A stretch of 64,000 bases of DNA. Origin: Akebia trifoliata (taxonomy: Eukaryota > Streptophyta > Magnoliopsida > Ranunculales > Lardizabalaceae). The notes beneath the pieces are model-generated. The model saw only the letters and a program-made list of their open reading frames with translations. It was not told the DNA's origin and made no database searches. Shown piece after piece: positions 33,301 to 46,100 of the stretch. The first letter of the stretch is position 1; each line of letters starts with the position of its first letter. The position numbers and the translations under genes are program-made. The stretch is from positions 5,611,221 to 5,675,220 of the forward strand of contig CM030711.1 of assembly GCA_017979445.1 (NCBI GenBank). Reading direction: 5' to 3'.

Positions 33301-36300
33301 GTGTTTTGAAAAAGTTTTACGAAATTTTAGAAAAAATGGGTAATTTAAAATACCCTTAAACAATTGTTGAAATTTGAAATATGTCCTATGTTTCATAATT
33401 TAAAATAACACGTTAATGACATAATAATTTAAACGTGTCAAAACAAGTTAAACGGGTTGACGTCCCTAACCCATACCGCCCCATTTAATAATTGTGCTAG
33501 ACAAATTGACACTATCATGACCCAAACCCAATTAGACTAGATCCAAACCTATTAATTTCGTGTTATTTTTGAGTCGTGTTATGATTGCCACCCTTAAACA
33601 GAAAGATGGCTTATCAAGTTCTTTCCAATTATTAGAAGGTGGCATGTGTAAATGCACATGTATCAAAAGGACTTATTTATAATTTAAAATATTGACTGAA
33701 GGGATTTTTTAATATTACATATTAAAAATTGATATTTTTATAATTTTGAAAACTAGCAACGTGATTCTAGAGTAATGGACTGCAATTTTCTTGACTTTTT
33801 ACCAAAATGATCTTAATTATATTAAATTTAAATTTAAAGTTGGGAGCATTTGTTGGATCCAAATTTTGGTGTGGGACCATTTCTACTAAGCTTCTCTCAT
33901 TATAATAGTAAAAATTAAAAATTTAAAAAAAAAAAAAAACTTATGACATGCCACCTTTGACCTTGTTGCCCCTCCACCTCAACTTCTTATTTTTGGTGAA
34001 TATTTGAAGTTTCCAAGCTGATGACTTACGCCCCATATGACATATATAGTTCTTTTTTAGATTAATAAAAACTAATATAAATACCGTCATTTTTAACTTG
34101 TACTCAAAACTATTAACTTTTCTTTATTTTTAAAATTAGCCATCTTCAAACTCTTCAACCTTAAATTAAGGCAAATTAATTTTAATGTATCCAACCTCAT
34201 CTTCAATCTATTGTTTTAACCTCACCTTAATCTCTCATAGAAAACATTAGAATTTTTTATATATATAATCTCATTATCATCTTTATCAAAAACCTTATCT
34301 TGTCATTTAGGTTTGGAGTCTAATGCATATTAATCTTAAGTTTGAAGACTAGGGTAAATTTTTTTTTTTTTTTTCTAAGAGCTTGAAGATGATCGATGAA
34401 GAGAAAGGCAACAGGTGGTTTCAAGTTGAAAACTAGGTTTTGAGGTCATTTTGCAGTAAACTATTAGAGAAGACCGAGGTGAATATGAGATACCCTATAT
34501 TTTTAAATTGATGATATTTCGCCCCTTGACATAGCTTTTCTAGCATAGGTTGAGGACAATTGATCTAAATGCCCTTTTCCTTGACAAAAAGATAAAAAAC
34601 ATTGAATGTGTATAATTGTATATATTCTTATACCATCAACTCAAAATGATTAGACGTTTAATATAGTTTTATGGTTTATTGGGAACACATTTTTAATTAG
34701 AGTCATGATGATCGGACTCTCTTTTTTGTACGCTCTCTTCATAGAATCATAGATCTTTTGCTTTGGAGATACACAAGGACGAAGGTTTATGATTCTATGA
34801 ATTGCTAGGTCAAAAAGTGTACAAAAAAGAGCGTTAGATTATCACGATTCTTATCATTATTACTTGTTCAAATTGATTATAGTATAGAACCACTTTAGTA
34901 CCGACAACCATATATGCTCATATGTCAATCAATGTCTTTCTTAAAATAGTAATTTTACTTTTGTTCAAATATTCGTCAATTAATCCCTAAATGGGTTTAT
35001 GATAGAAAAGAATAGACTAGCACATCTAAAAAATGCTAATTATCTTCCTAAATGTTTCAATATAAATATAAAAATTATTATTATATTTTTTCAATAGTAC
35101 CTTATAAGCTAGATTTCCTATAACCAAATAATAATTTTTACAAAAAAGAAATTTTTTTATTATTATCTCTCTCTCTCTCATTATTTTTATCTAACAAATT
35201 AGAAATATTTACAATAACAACAGCAATTTATAATAATAATAATAAACACTCGTATATCCTCAAGTGGGTAACTATAATCTTACTCACCACCCACCACATC
35301 AATCAAACAGTAGATGCACTAGATCATGGAGATGGAAGGCCCATCATCTCATGGTGGATCCCACTAGTAAACCATTTAGGGTACAAAGAGATCCATCAAC
35401 GACAGCTTATAACATGTGATGTCACGCATCTAATTTTCTAGCTGTTAATTATGTTGATCTGATTTCACGTTCTCTACCAATACCATGCAGATTCATCCAA
35501 TGTACACTTTTCCTCCCTCCCATGAAACCATTTTCCATCCATCACCCAATCTTCAACTAATCACTCATTACAAAGGTGTCCCCACGTGTCATTCAATCAC
35601 GTACATCCATGATTTAAAGTTTCGTACCATCTTTAAATATTTCAACTGGGATTGGGAATGATATGATGATCTCGAAATATTCAATGTTTCAAGAATGTTT
35701 TTATTTATCTTGAAATAGTTCGATCGATTGTCTTCTGACCGAAGCATTGTCTCATGATGAGATGTTAAACTTTGATATAATTAATAATATAATCTTTCGC
35801 AACACCACCTAATCAAAAGTGTTAAGCTCACTCCTATACACAATCTTCTTTTTTAAGTAGTAAGTGAAAGTGGCTTTTGAACCCAGATCATGGTATCTAC
35901 ACTCAAACTTTAACCAACTTAGTAAAAGCTAACACCTTCGATTTCATAAATTAAAAATTCGGCCAAGAATTTTTTTTTCTAGACAAATAAGATTAGACCC
36001 ATGTCATGATATTAACATTCACAGACTTTAATCAACTTAACAAGTTGAGCACCTTCATACACTCAAATGTGTGCATAAGCTCATCCTACAATTTATCTTA
36101 TTATAATGTTTTTTTTTTTTTTTTTTTTTTTTTTTTGGAATTATAGATTTCAATGATATGAGCTGCGACATGATATTCGGTCAGGATCCTCCAGAGGCAA
36201 GTGACGATCCAGCATTGAAACAACCATGCTACAAGATATTATGTAACCAAGATCACCCCCTTTATTGCATAATTTCCCTTTGATATTTTTGCTTGCTAAC

Positions 36301-36559
36301 CCTGCAAAGTGGGGATTTCTTATTATATATATTACATTTTATTTTATTTTATTTTTTGAAAGTAAAATAATTTTTTTAAAAAATGTATTTAAGTACTAAT
36401 TAATATATTTAATTGAGTCTTCCTAGTCAATATGTGAGCTACCGAGTTGACTCGACTACATAGACACTTTTCATGTGTATTCTAATATTATTTTGTTGTG
36501 TGTTCGTTTGTGATGCAGGCAAAGCAAAGCAAAAACACAGTTCTGATTGTTCCAGTTAG
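30385..36559 (+). CDS. D27: DWARF27 beta-carotene isomerase (strigolactone biosynthesis)
   Basis: Plastid iron-dependent enzyme turning all-trans- into 9-cis-beta-carotene, the first committed step of strigolactone synthesis before CCD7 and CCD8. Seven exons: 30385-30607, 30743-30882, 31798-31890, 32384-32445, 32621-32727, 36147-36242 and 36519-36559. The phases join to 253 aa (Arabidopsis D27 is about 264). A transit-peptide-like N-terminus, rich in Ser/Arg/Lys, precedes [18 protein letters not shown]. Then come [31 protein letters not shown], the Cys-rich DUF4033 core ([41 protein letters not shown]) and a [13 protein letters not shown] end. Intron 2 has a GC donor (ATG|GCAAGT ... ACAG); all others are GT-AG. 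Intron 5 is 3,419 bp and carries transposon remnants. No coding break was seen. Confidence 0.95.
31337..31675. mobile_element. Degraded hAT-like MITE in DWARF27 intron 2
   Basis: Left end CAGAGTTAGGACGGAGCTGG, then GGGGGCAATTGCCCCCA. The right end, complemented, begins CAGCAGCAGAGCCAAGATTT. The words GGGGGCAATTGCCCCCAC match the inner end of the hAT element at 38462-38730. No target duplication could be confirmed. Confidence 0.55.
33930..34600. mobile_element. Degraded hAT-like element in DWARF27 intron 5
   Basis: The body aligns by eye with the element in BUD31 intron 2 over about 650 bp in the same orientation. Shared landmarks in order are GACCTTGTTGCCCCTCC, TTTTGGTGAATATTTGA, AAATACC.TCATTTT, TTAGAGAAGACCG and a near-identical AAATTGATGATATTTCGCC. 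The terminal inverted repeats are no longer clear, so the boundaries are approximate. Confidence 0.55.
34703..34852. mobile_element. 150-bp foldback element in DWARF27 intron 5
   Basis: The left half GGACTCTCTTTTTTGTACGC and inner CATAGAATCATAGATCTTTT pair with the right half GTTTATGATTCTATGAATTG and GTGTACAAAAAAGAGCGTTA. The outer right end ATTATCACGATTCTTA matches ends seen at 29622 and 30000, upstream of the gene. Confidence 0.6.
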
Positions 36560-38461
36560 TGTGAAACCAACGAAGGTTAAGGAATCAGACTCTAGTGATT
36601 TGGTTAGGACTTTGTCTCCCTGTCTAATCGGATATCCGTCATGCTAATGTAATCACACTTATAAAGACCATCTGATCAAAAAATATTTGACATAAAAAAC
36701 ACCGAGTCATGAAAACCCGATTAGTCGATTTTGAATTTACCATCAGTTCGATCATGGGTAGTCATCTTAGGGAACCGTCAAGAATCAAGTTGAATAGTGG
36801 ATTTGTTTTACATTGTAACTATTTGTAAAGATATTAAGTTGTTAAATTAAATATTTATCAATGAGATATCTAAAATTAAACATAACTTGGCTAAAATTTG
36901 ATCCTAATTTTCTAAGGTTTTATTTTCAGAAGTTTGTTGGTATCAACCATCAAGTCAGGAATTACATGCTAGTTTTTTTAAAGATAAACTAGGGGTATTT
37001 GTATGGCTGGTTCTGGTTTCAAGGATTTCATGCCCAGAACCGTTGGGAGGTTTCTTTGCTGCCTTGATGGGATCCTGGACTGGGTGTGTATCTTCCTCCC
37101 CTATTATGTCAACTTCTCCTTCAACTGAGCCAATTAGCTCCCCATATTCGGAGAGAAACTTTGACTTGAATTAAGTGTTGGATATAAGGTTACCAATGGT
37201 GGACCCATAATCTATATCCCACCTAAGATTACTCTATAAATAGAACAAACCATGAAAGAATCTTCTGCTGTCTTTTCTATCACATCGAGGGCATGACAGA
37301 TCGACCACTAAAATCAATAGAAAAACTCAAGATGTAACTGTTTTCGTGCAGTTGTTGAGGTCATTGAGTGTGGAAATGTGTGGTATTTAGGCCTCTAAAT
37401 GGTCAATTTCTAAATCTTAGTCGCATGAAACAGGAGCAGGAAGCAGAAAATCTTACAAACAAGTTAATAAGATCATCATAGAAGTGTTTATGAATAATTA
37501 TTAAGTTCTCGAAGACTCGATGGAATCATAATGACAGTATACAGCGATAACAGTTTTATTGGGTCTAGCTTATTGACAATATAAATAAAAGAAGAAGAAG
37601 CATCATGATGAGGTCTGGAGATAGCAGTGAGCATGTGGCTCAAGCAGAAAATTCACCACGAATCACAATTTAGAGATCTACAGTTCTACTGCAGAAAGAA
37701 AATCTGTTTGCCCGTGCCGTAGGTTTAGCGGGGTGAAAGAGGAAAAACAATAAATTTGGAAGGGTATTATTGTAAAAGGAGAAAAGAGGAAAAACGATAT
37801 CAAAAGTTGTTGGGCTGTTTTTGGAAAAGGGTAGAAGAGAAAAGACAACAAAGTTGAGGGTCTTCTTGGAAAGGGAAGAAGAGAGAAGACAAAAGAAGAA
37901 AGGTCAATCGTCCTCGAGATACATTGTTTATGGGTATAAATCTAGAGAAAAATGAGTGGGATCTCCCATTGTGTTTTATTATATAAATATACTAGAGTTC
38001 ACCTGTGCCTAAGGCATGGGCATCCTCTCTTGGGTTAAAGGGTAAATGCAAAATATAGTAAAGTTAGGAGAAGTGAAGAATAAATGAAATAAAGTGGGTC
38101 CTAAGAAACTATAACTATTGCTTGATGGAAAGAGTATTATTAAAGAAAAATATCGAGATTAAAGGGGTAAGATATGGAAAACAATAAAATGGCTTTAAGG
38201 GGTAAAAGAGAAAATATAATTAAGTTAAAGGGGGCATCCTCTTTCGCGTTAAGGGGGGTAAAAGTGGAAAAAAAATTGAATTGGAAGGGTATTATTAAAA
38301 AAAATTGATATTAAAGGGGGTAAAAGATGAAAAATAATAAAATGGATTAAAGGGATAAAAAAGAAAATATAATAAAATTAGAGGAGGTGAAGAATAAAGG
38401 AAATAAAATGGGTCCCGTGACACTATAGCTTAATGGGAGGTTTAACCCACAAAACTGTAGA
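36560..38461. other. DWARF27 3' flank and low-complexity direct repeats
   Basis: The first 1.1 kb holds no gene. From about 37728 to 38440 purine-rich blocks with GGGGTAAAAGAGGAAAA, GGAAGGGTATTATT and GAAGAATAAAGGAAATAAA recur: (i) 37728-37800, (ii) 38015-38125, (iii) 38230-38440. The start of block (ii), ATACTAGAGTTCACCTGTGC, resembles the end of a common type of plant interspersed repeat. The family is not resolved. Confidence 0.5.
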
Positions 38462-38730
38462 CAGGGGCGGAGCCAGGATTTAACTCATGTGGGGCAATGT
38501 AAGGGTAGAAGTTTTTTTGTGAGGGCAACGAAGATTGTAATTTTTTTTGTGGAGGCAATATAACAATGGAAACTGTTTTGTGCGGGCAACTAAGAGTGTA
38601 AAACAAATTGGGAGAGCAATAGTTCATTATTCACCATTATTATCTATTGCAATAGTTCATTACTCTAAAGAAGGTTTGAAAATTCTTATGGGGGCAAGTG
38701 CCCCCATTGCCCCCACTCTAAATCCGCCCG
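38462..38730. mobile_element. 269-bp hAT MITE with perfect 8-bp target duplication
   Basis: The element starts CAGGGGCGGAGCCAGGATTT and ends CTCTAAATCCGCCCG. It is flanked by the perfect direct repeat ACTGTAGA at 38454-38461 and 38731-38738. An 8-bp duplication plus CAGGGGCGGA ends is typical of the hAT superfamily. The right end lacks the outermost bases expected from the left end. No transposase. Confidence 0.9.
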
Positions 38731-38738
38731 ACTGTAGA

Positions 38739-40112
38739 TAATGGGTGGTTTAGTTGATTGGACCTTTTTTTTTTTTTTTTTTTGGATAGTCAGAAGAATA
38801 GTCTAGGGAACTTTCAAGAAAAGAAAGGTATACCATTTACATTAGATTGTTATGATCATCTGATAAGAATGTTTTCAACAAAGGAAAACAGATTCAACCT
38901 AAGATAATTGAAGGACCAAACAAGTTCGAACTTGATTGCAGAAGGGAAATAGAGAAGAATAATCAAGAATCTATGGATGTGCGAAACCATACTATTTGTA
39001 TCAAAAACAAAAGTGAAGTAAAGTGCTACCAACACATACAAAAATTTAGGATAATGAATGTCAACCACTGATACTCTCCAATTCCATCCATGAAATAAGG
39101 TTTTTCACGGTCCAAAATCTTTCCGAGAAGTATTAGAAAGTATTTAGGTCTAGAACATTCTTAGAAAAATTAGTGTAAGCTCGCAAATATAAAGGTGTAC
39201 ACAGGATGAGTCCAGAACTGTCCCAAAGTAGACAATGTAAAGTTCTAGAGTATTTTCGAAGGCGTGTGAAGTGTAACACCCCCCCCCCCCCCCCCCCAAA
39301 GGTGAGGCTCACTAAAAAAATGTAAAAACAGCTGATGCATCCTCAAGGGCTTCGAAAATTTCTAGAAAAAGATTCTGGAATTTGAACCTTTAACTTCAAA
39401 ATAATTTGGTGGGTCCTCTAATTTTTCTATTTTTTTATATTAATTATTTATATATAATAAATTATTTAATTTATAATTGTTCTAAACTGTTTCACCAACT
39501 GTTAAATCTTTTCGACTTTGCTTCAGATCAAACTTTCATCATCCACCATTCAAATCTACCAAAGAGAAACTCATTTGTATCCATTTTACAATCAATGCTT
39601 CTATATACACTCTCAAGTAAACATTCTTCTATCAGAGTTTGATTGGATTATTACAACATTAAAACTAGTCTAAAACTCTAACTAAAGCGAGGATTGGGTG
39701 TTCGCACGATTTCCGCAAACGGGAATGCACAAATTTTCTAGCTCCTGAAACACGTAGCCTATTTGCTTCGTCAAGGGGTTTATCAATCCAAAGTAGTCAA
39801 AAACAAGTTTCAAATAAAATTTCCATTACTGTTGTTTTTCAAAAAGTTTTGGCTTTAGGCTTTTAGCTATTCCAAGGGCCTCCTAAAAGGTACTCTAAAT
39901 ATTATACATATCAAGTGAGAACACTTTGTCCAGACAAGAAGTAATATATTTTATCAAGTATATTTAGATCACAAAAAAATGTGTTGGAATGATCAAATTT
40001 CACTATAATTAAAAGAACATATGAACGTCAAAACTCATGTGGGTAGTATATATTGTAGGAAAAAAAACAATCTCTGCCAATTAAATATAATAAGCTATAT
40101 ACCAAACCTGCC
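38739..40112. other. Intergenic region between DWARF27 and the EF-hand gene
   Basis: AT-rich, with a T run at 38766-38783 and a C run of about 17 at 39281-39297. It includes the 3' flank of the minus-strand EF-hand gene (its stop is at 40113-40115). No gene or recognisable element was seen. Confidence 0.5.
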
Positions 40113-43100
40113 TCAGTTGTCCAGATCATGCAAGATGGGGTTAGCTTTAAGTTGCTCAGCCAATTTCTTTAGAATATCCTTCATAAGTACCCCAAACTCA
40201 TCTCGCCCTAATTCACTGTCAATTTTCTTATTGTCCACATCAGCAAATACTTCATCATAGAGGAGTTCCACCGCTTCATTGGTCGCTGATGGTAATGGCA
40301 GGCTCAGTATTGGTCCATTTTTCTCAAGAAAACCCCGTATTCCTTCTGTGCACCCCTTTTCATTTTTTCCGGCAACCACGTCTTGGAATATTTGCTCTAT
40401 CACATTGTTTAATTCCTCCTCATCAGCCAAAAGCTGCATTTTTTTTCAACGTTTAATTAGTATTTACAAATGGTCATAAAACCATAGTTCAAGGTTTTGT
40501 TCTGTTTTGGAATTTTTCAGCTGAGACCAGAACGAAACATTGACCTTAAAACATTGAACGTTTGTGGTGATCAAGAAATGTTTCAGAATGCTTCGGTTGA
40601 GACAATTTTGGTTTTTTTTTTTTTTTTTTTTCCTGATTGAAACATTGCCTTGAAACGAGATTTTAAATGTTGCCTACAACCAATACGATATGATAACCCC
40701 AATGCTTCAAGGATCAAAATTCACTGGATTTTATATATGAAAAAAAGAAGTGAGAGAAAATAAGGATAGAATGGTGAACCTTTCTCAGCTTAGAACCATT
40801 GACGATCTTGACTTTCTGCATGATAACAACATGCCTTTGAGCAGCCAATGCATCAGCCAAGTCTTGTAGAACAGGCTGGAGTAACTGTGCAAATTGTGCC
40901 TGACCTAATTCTTCATCTCCCTCGGCTCCATGTTTCTTTAAAATGTCATTTAGAAGAGAGAATTCTGGTATACCACGGAATATCAAGTCATAAACTTTGT
41001 CAAAGTTGTCAGTTATTAGCATGGAACTCGATATTGCATATTAGCAAACACATACGTCTACAATTTGTTATGGCTTTTCCATCAAATTATATAAGCATAT
41101 GTGGACACATTCGGACAATTCCACGCACAATATGATAAATTATATAGTAAAGTAAACAGAGTTTAAAAAAAATTAAACATAACCATTGCTATAAAAAAAA
41201 AAAAACTAAAAATATGAATGGTAACACTTGCCTAAATATATTTATTTGAACCAACTTATGGTTTCATACTTATAATGATTTCCATGTTTCATCTGAAAAG
41301 TTCAAAAAAAAAAAAAAAAAAAATATTAGCTGCCAATTACCAACAATTTTATATTGGATATTTTCGAATCCAACTCAAGAATACAATCAAATCGAGCCTG
41401 ACAAGTGATATTGGCAGTGCAGATTCAGGACCAACTAGATCAATAGTGTCTCCACCATACGGCACAGTAATATGAAGCCACAACAGAAAAGATCGTGGTG
41501 CATCCCAATAAGCTGTTTTCCTACTTAGGAACAACCACACCAAGACAAAAGTCACCAAAACTAAAGACTAGCATATCACAATAAGGTCTTTTGGAAATAT
41601 CATGGCTCGTCTGAGTCTTCAATATTAACAAATCTACGTGACTTTTTTCTGTTTTATGTTAAATTCCCAGTCACAGCTGTGATATCTGACAAAACCACCA
41701 TAATCATCATCACCCTATTGCTGTCTCAGTTGGAGCACCATTGGAAACTATTTTCACTGCTGCACTACAAGTTTCAAACCTGCACTATAGGATCATTTAA
41801 GAATGCCACAATCATGACTGAGCTGCTCTAGAACAGTATTTAGCTTAAAGTGTCTTCATGTATTTAAAATGAAAGCACATGAATCCTCCCATCCTCGTAC
41901 TTACTACATTTTTTTCCGCAAGTCTTTGTCTTATATTTTTTCCTTTTAATTGATTCACTAATTACACTCTTTAACTATCACTCTTCACCATAAAGGATAA
42001 GAAAGAGTTAAGCTCATAAATGGGTGAGATAACAAAATGGACAAAGATGGAAGAGAAAAGCTTGATCAGTCACAGGCTCACAAAATTTACAAAAGATGGA
42101 AGTGAAAGCGACATTGTCAAAATGGCTAGGAAATTCAACGTGTTAAACTTTGCAGGTTGCCTAGGCACTGAAAAGGGTCACTGGTGACTAAGGCAGCCCA
42201 TAAATTAGGGAATTTTGAACAAACTAAATACTAACTTCAATTCTGTTATTTTGTTAAATGAAGTTTGCTATGTCAATATTGCAATGTAAAGTTGAAAACA
42301 AAATAATCAAAGGTTCACTATTGAAGTAGCTATTTTAAGTAATAAAACTGGACCAACAACCGTGTAACTACCCAAGTTGCAACTTATAAAAGACATGACT
42401 ACTAAGGCAATGAAAATAAAAACACGGATAACATAGGTACTTCTGCATAACACTAGTCACTCTCTAAACAACCCAGTCAAAAAAATTGAGAGAATGTTGG
42501 GTTCATACATTTCAAAGATATGAACAGGGCTCTAATGGGAGAGTGACCATGGAGAAATGAGGACAAAAGCAACAATTTGTAGAGAAGGTGGTGGGTAACA
42601 AGTCTGGTAGCAACACCAATAGGTAGCTTCCCACCCAATATCCCAAGATCCTCTTATAAGATTCAGGCGCGTGAAAGGAATAATAATGCTCTGAAGCATC
42701 TTTAGTGGAGAATCCATTTCAGTCCTGGTATTGGTGATTCCATCAGATTCTAAGAGGATGTATGGTGTGCGAAGCTTTCAATGTATTTGTAATTTTCCTC
42801 CTATATTCTATCTCAGGGTGTAAACATCCTGGCCGTGCTTCTTGTCATAGTTGGGGTGTTTCTTTTCTCGAAACAAGAAATCAAAGAGTGTAAGTGGAAT
42901 TCCAGTGAAAAATTCTCCATTAGGTCATTCTGCAGACATTTGACCACATTTGCCATCTCCCCTTTTCCAGCAGAACCTTTATGGGGGTCTCCAATTCCAA
43001 ATAAGGAAGCATTTTTTTTGTTTGTTTGTTTCAGAGTCCACTGATTTAATATGCAACCTTATATAACTAGACGCCATGTGGTTTGGATTAAAGAAGATGC

Positions 43101-46100
43101 GATCATCTTTAACTTCAAAGTTGAATCTCTAGCATGTCTCTCAATCATTTCTGATGATAGCAAAGTCCTATACTCAAGCATGCAAGCTCACTCAAGGTCT
43201 CCACAAAAGGCCATTGAAAATTATTTTATCCTAGTGTGCAACATCAACCACTGTATTTTATTCGGAATGCACAGTGACTTTATGGATAGTCGAATCAACT
43301 AGCAAGTTAACTATGGTAGGAAAGTAAGCTCCTCGTAACAAACCTGTGCACTAAACCATTTTGCATTCTCTATATAATGACTTTGTTAATCCAGCTGTGG
43401 GTATGAGACCCCCCCCCCCCCCCCCCACACACACACACGCGTGTGCGCACTCACACACACGTACTCACACCTCAAGGATTGCTTAAACAGAGGGTAATCA
43501 TCATGAGTATAAGGGGACTCCATATAATTTTATTCATTGATTCCTGTTCAATAAATCCTTTAGAGAGAAACCTACTCTCAAGCTCCACCAATCCAAAAAG
43601 AAAAATTGCATTCCTCATTTCTCTATTCCCTACTATTAGAACACATTTTTGTTATTTCTCTGAAGGAGAAAAAAAGTGAAAGAAGCAAGTAATCCCAGAT
43701 GAGTTTTACTACCAAATCCTCCTGATGCATTCATGAACCCTATTCACTCAAAGTATCTAGAAATCAAACCACCTCAAAAGGCATGATTTGAAAAAAAAAA
43801 AAAAAAATCATCTCTTAAACACCCATTTATCCAAGAAAATATAACACCCCGTAACCCAAACTTGAATGATGCAACCTTCCTCCTAAAGGGACTTCACCTA
43901 CATGAAAGGAGGGACTTCTCTATTGTAGCAATCAACATTCTCAATGACATACAGTAGCTTCTTGCCCCAAATAAACCAATTGTATGCTATTGGATTCATG
44001 GTTCAAAATTTCATGACATCTTGGAATGTTACAATGGAAAATTTTAGTTTTGGCTGAGACCAGGATGAAACACTGACCCCAAAACATTAAATGTTTCAGG
44101 AATGTTTGGATTGCCTCAAAATGTTTTGGTCGAGATCATTTTGATCTTTTTTCTTGACCGAAATATTTCCTTGGAATGAGATTTTAACCCTTAATTGGGT
44201 TACAATATGATATCACCTCCACCTTATGTTTTGGTTTATATAAATTATAGCTTCAGGCTACATATTCATGCATTAAAATAACAACATATCACATATTCAT
44301 CATCTCCTCGTTCCTTCCATCTTCTCCGTCTTTTTCTTGAAGAGCTTATCTAAAACAACCTCCATAGGTTCCAACGTGATTGTAAACTTGTAAGCACATT
44401 TTTAGCAATTGTATGATCAATAGGCCTTGAATTCATCCATGGGGAGCTAATAGAAGAAATAAATTTGCAAAAAGATTATCAATATGTATACATTAGATAA
44501 AAAAAATGTCCTAGAGGTGATTGTTTTATTACAAGTGTTTAACATTTTTTATCCACTAATTGAGTTACCAGCCCCAAAAATGAATTTAGATTGCATGCTA
44601 AAATACATAATCCACACCTCCATAACCCAAGGAACTGGTTTTAGATATGACATTAAATGATGTAGGTAGGGAATCCTTGTTGAATATATCACATTTTTAT
44701 CGGTTATTGTATATTTTTTCCATTTATATTGAAAATGATATGTTAAAAGGCCTATATGTATTTTAAATTAAAAAATAGTAGAGAAAATAGAATTATTTTG
44801 ACCCTTGCTGATCTAACTAGGATACGAAAGACTTTAGGGATGAAATCGTAGGGAACAGTCTGAGTAACGATGCCAAACTCTGGGTGTGCTCCTTTACAAG
44901 AATAACATTTACTTATTAAAAAAAATGGTAAAGAGAGGTTATTTGTTCTATGTTACCTGGATATGGGTACAGAACCAAGTGTTGGATTTACTTGACCGCC
45001 ACATCAACATATTAAATTTTGGTTTTGGTTTCTATTTCGGCTATAGCCTAGAAGTAAAAATATTCTGTAAAACTATTTTGAGTAGTGTGGAAATTAATAC
45101 AATTTTCATTAATGGTGGATATGTTGTGGAATTATGGAAATATTGAGAAATTCCTTATTGAAACTCTGTAGAGATGATTAAACAGACAAGAAAACACTTT
45201 TGTAAGTCATCAAAATACAATAAACAACCATGTGAAGTATGGAAACGAAGATCAATAGCATTCCGCTACATGTTGGAATTAGTATTTAAGAGCCTAGCCG
45301 TCAAAAACTACAATATTCTGAATGAAAATGAGACTAAAAATGTCACATTATGCTCGCTTAAATGAACAAACTCTTAAGTACTACAGTAACACATTATTAT
45401 ATTTTTAGTTTTTCTAATATTTATGAATAAATTACTGATATATCCAAGTAATTAGAACATGGACTATTGTATGTGCGTGACTTTTATCAATCTTCCATAA
45501 GGAGTCCAAAGTGTGTAGATGCAAGCCCCTTTTGTTGGTATGTGACAGTAGAATTAAGATGGAACGATGCATGATTTGCTTGGCGGTCAAGGTGCAATAA
45601 TCAGAAACGGAAATATGGTGTTGATATTGGCTTTTGCAAGTTGCTAACCTTCTTTCTCGTCTCTTTTCCATGACCTAGAAGCAATCAAAAAGGGATTGGA
45701 ATTGGCGGTAATGTTTGGATGTAGAAGGATTAAAGTGGCTTCAAATTTCCAGGTAGCTATTCGTTGCATTATTATAAAATAAAAATAAAAGAAAAAAAAT
45801 AAGTATATAAATATATAAAATTAAAAATTAAAAGTTAATTCCATTAAACAAATAAGTACAGAACATAATAACTCCAACTTATTCGTCACAAGTATAGCCA
45901 CGAATTGGCAAATAAATGACCAGAAATAATTCCTACTGTAGTTATTATGTTATGTGCTTATTTGATCAAGGTAATTAAATTATAATGTTATTATTTTATA
46001 TTTTTATATATTTTTTTTTATTTTATTTTTATTTTATAACAATCTAAATTAATCAAATAGGGTGATAAATTTTTGGCATCTTTTTGTCATCTTGTCAAGA

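Noticed and set aside
35840..35950. SINE-like block in DWARF27 intron 5
   Set aside because: Minus-strand box A/B-like words are present, but no A tail or matching second copy could be confirmed.
43411..43450. C17 run followed by AC repeats as a G-quadruplex or regulatory site
   Set aside because: Only simple sequence within an intron; similar C or G runs at 39281 and 50475 suggest slippage or sequencing noise rather than function.
44886..45365. Two short frames in the large EF-hand intron as a nested gene
   Set aside because: No homology, no promoter or splice support, AT-rich codon content like the surroundings.
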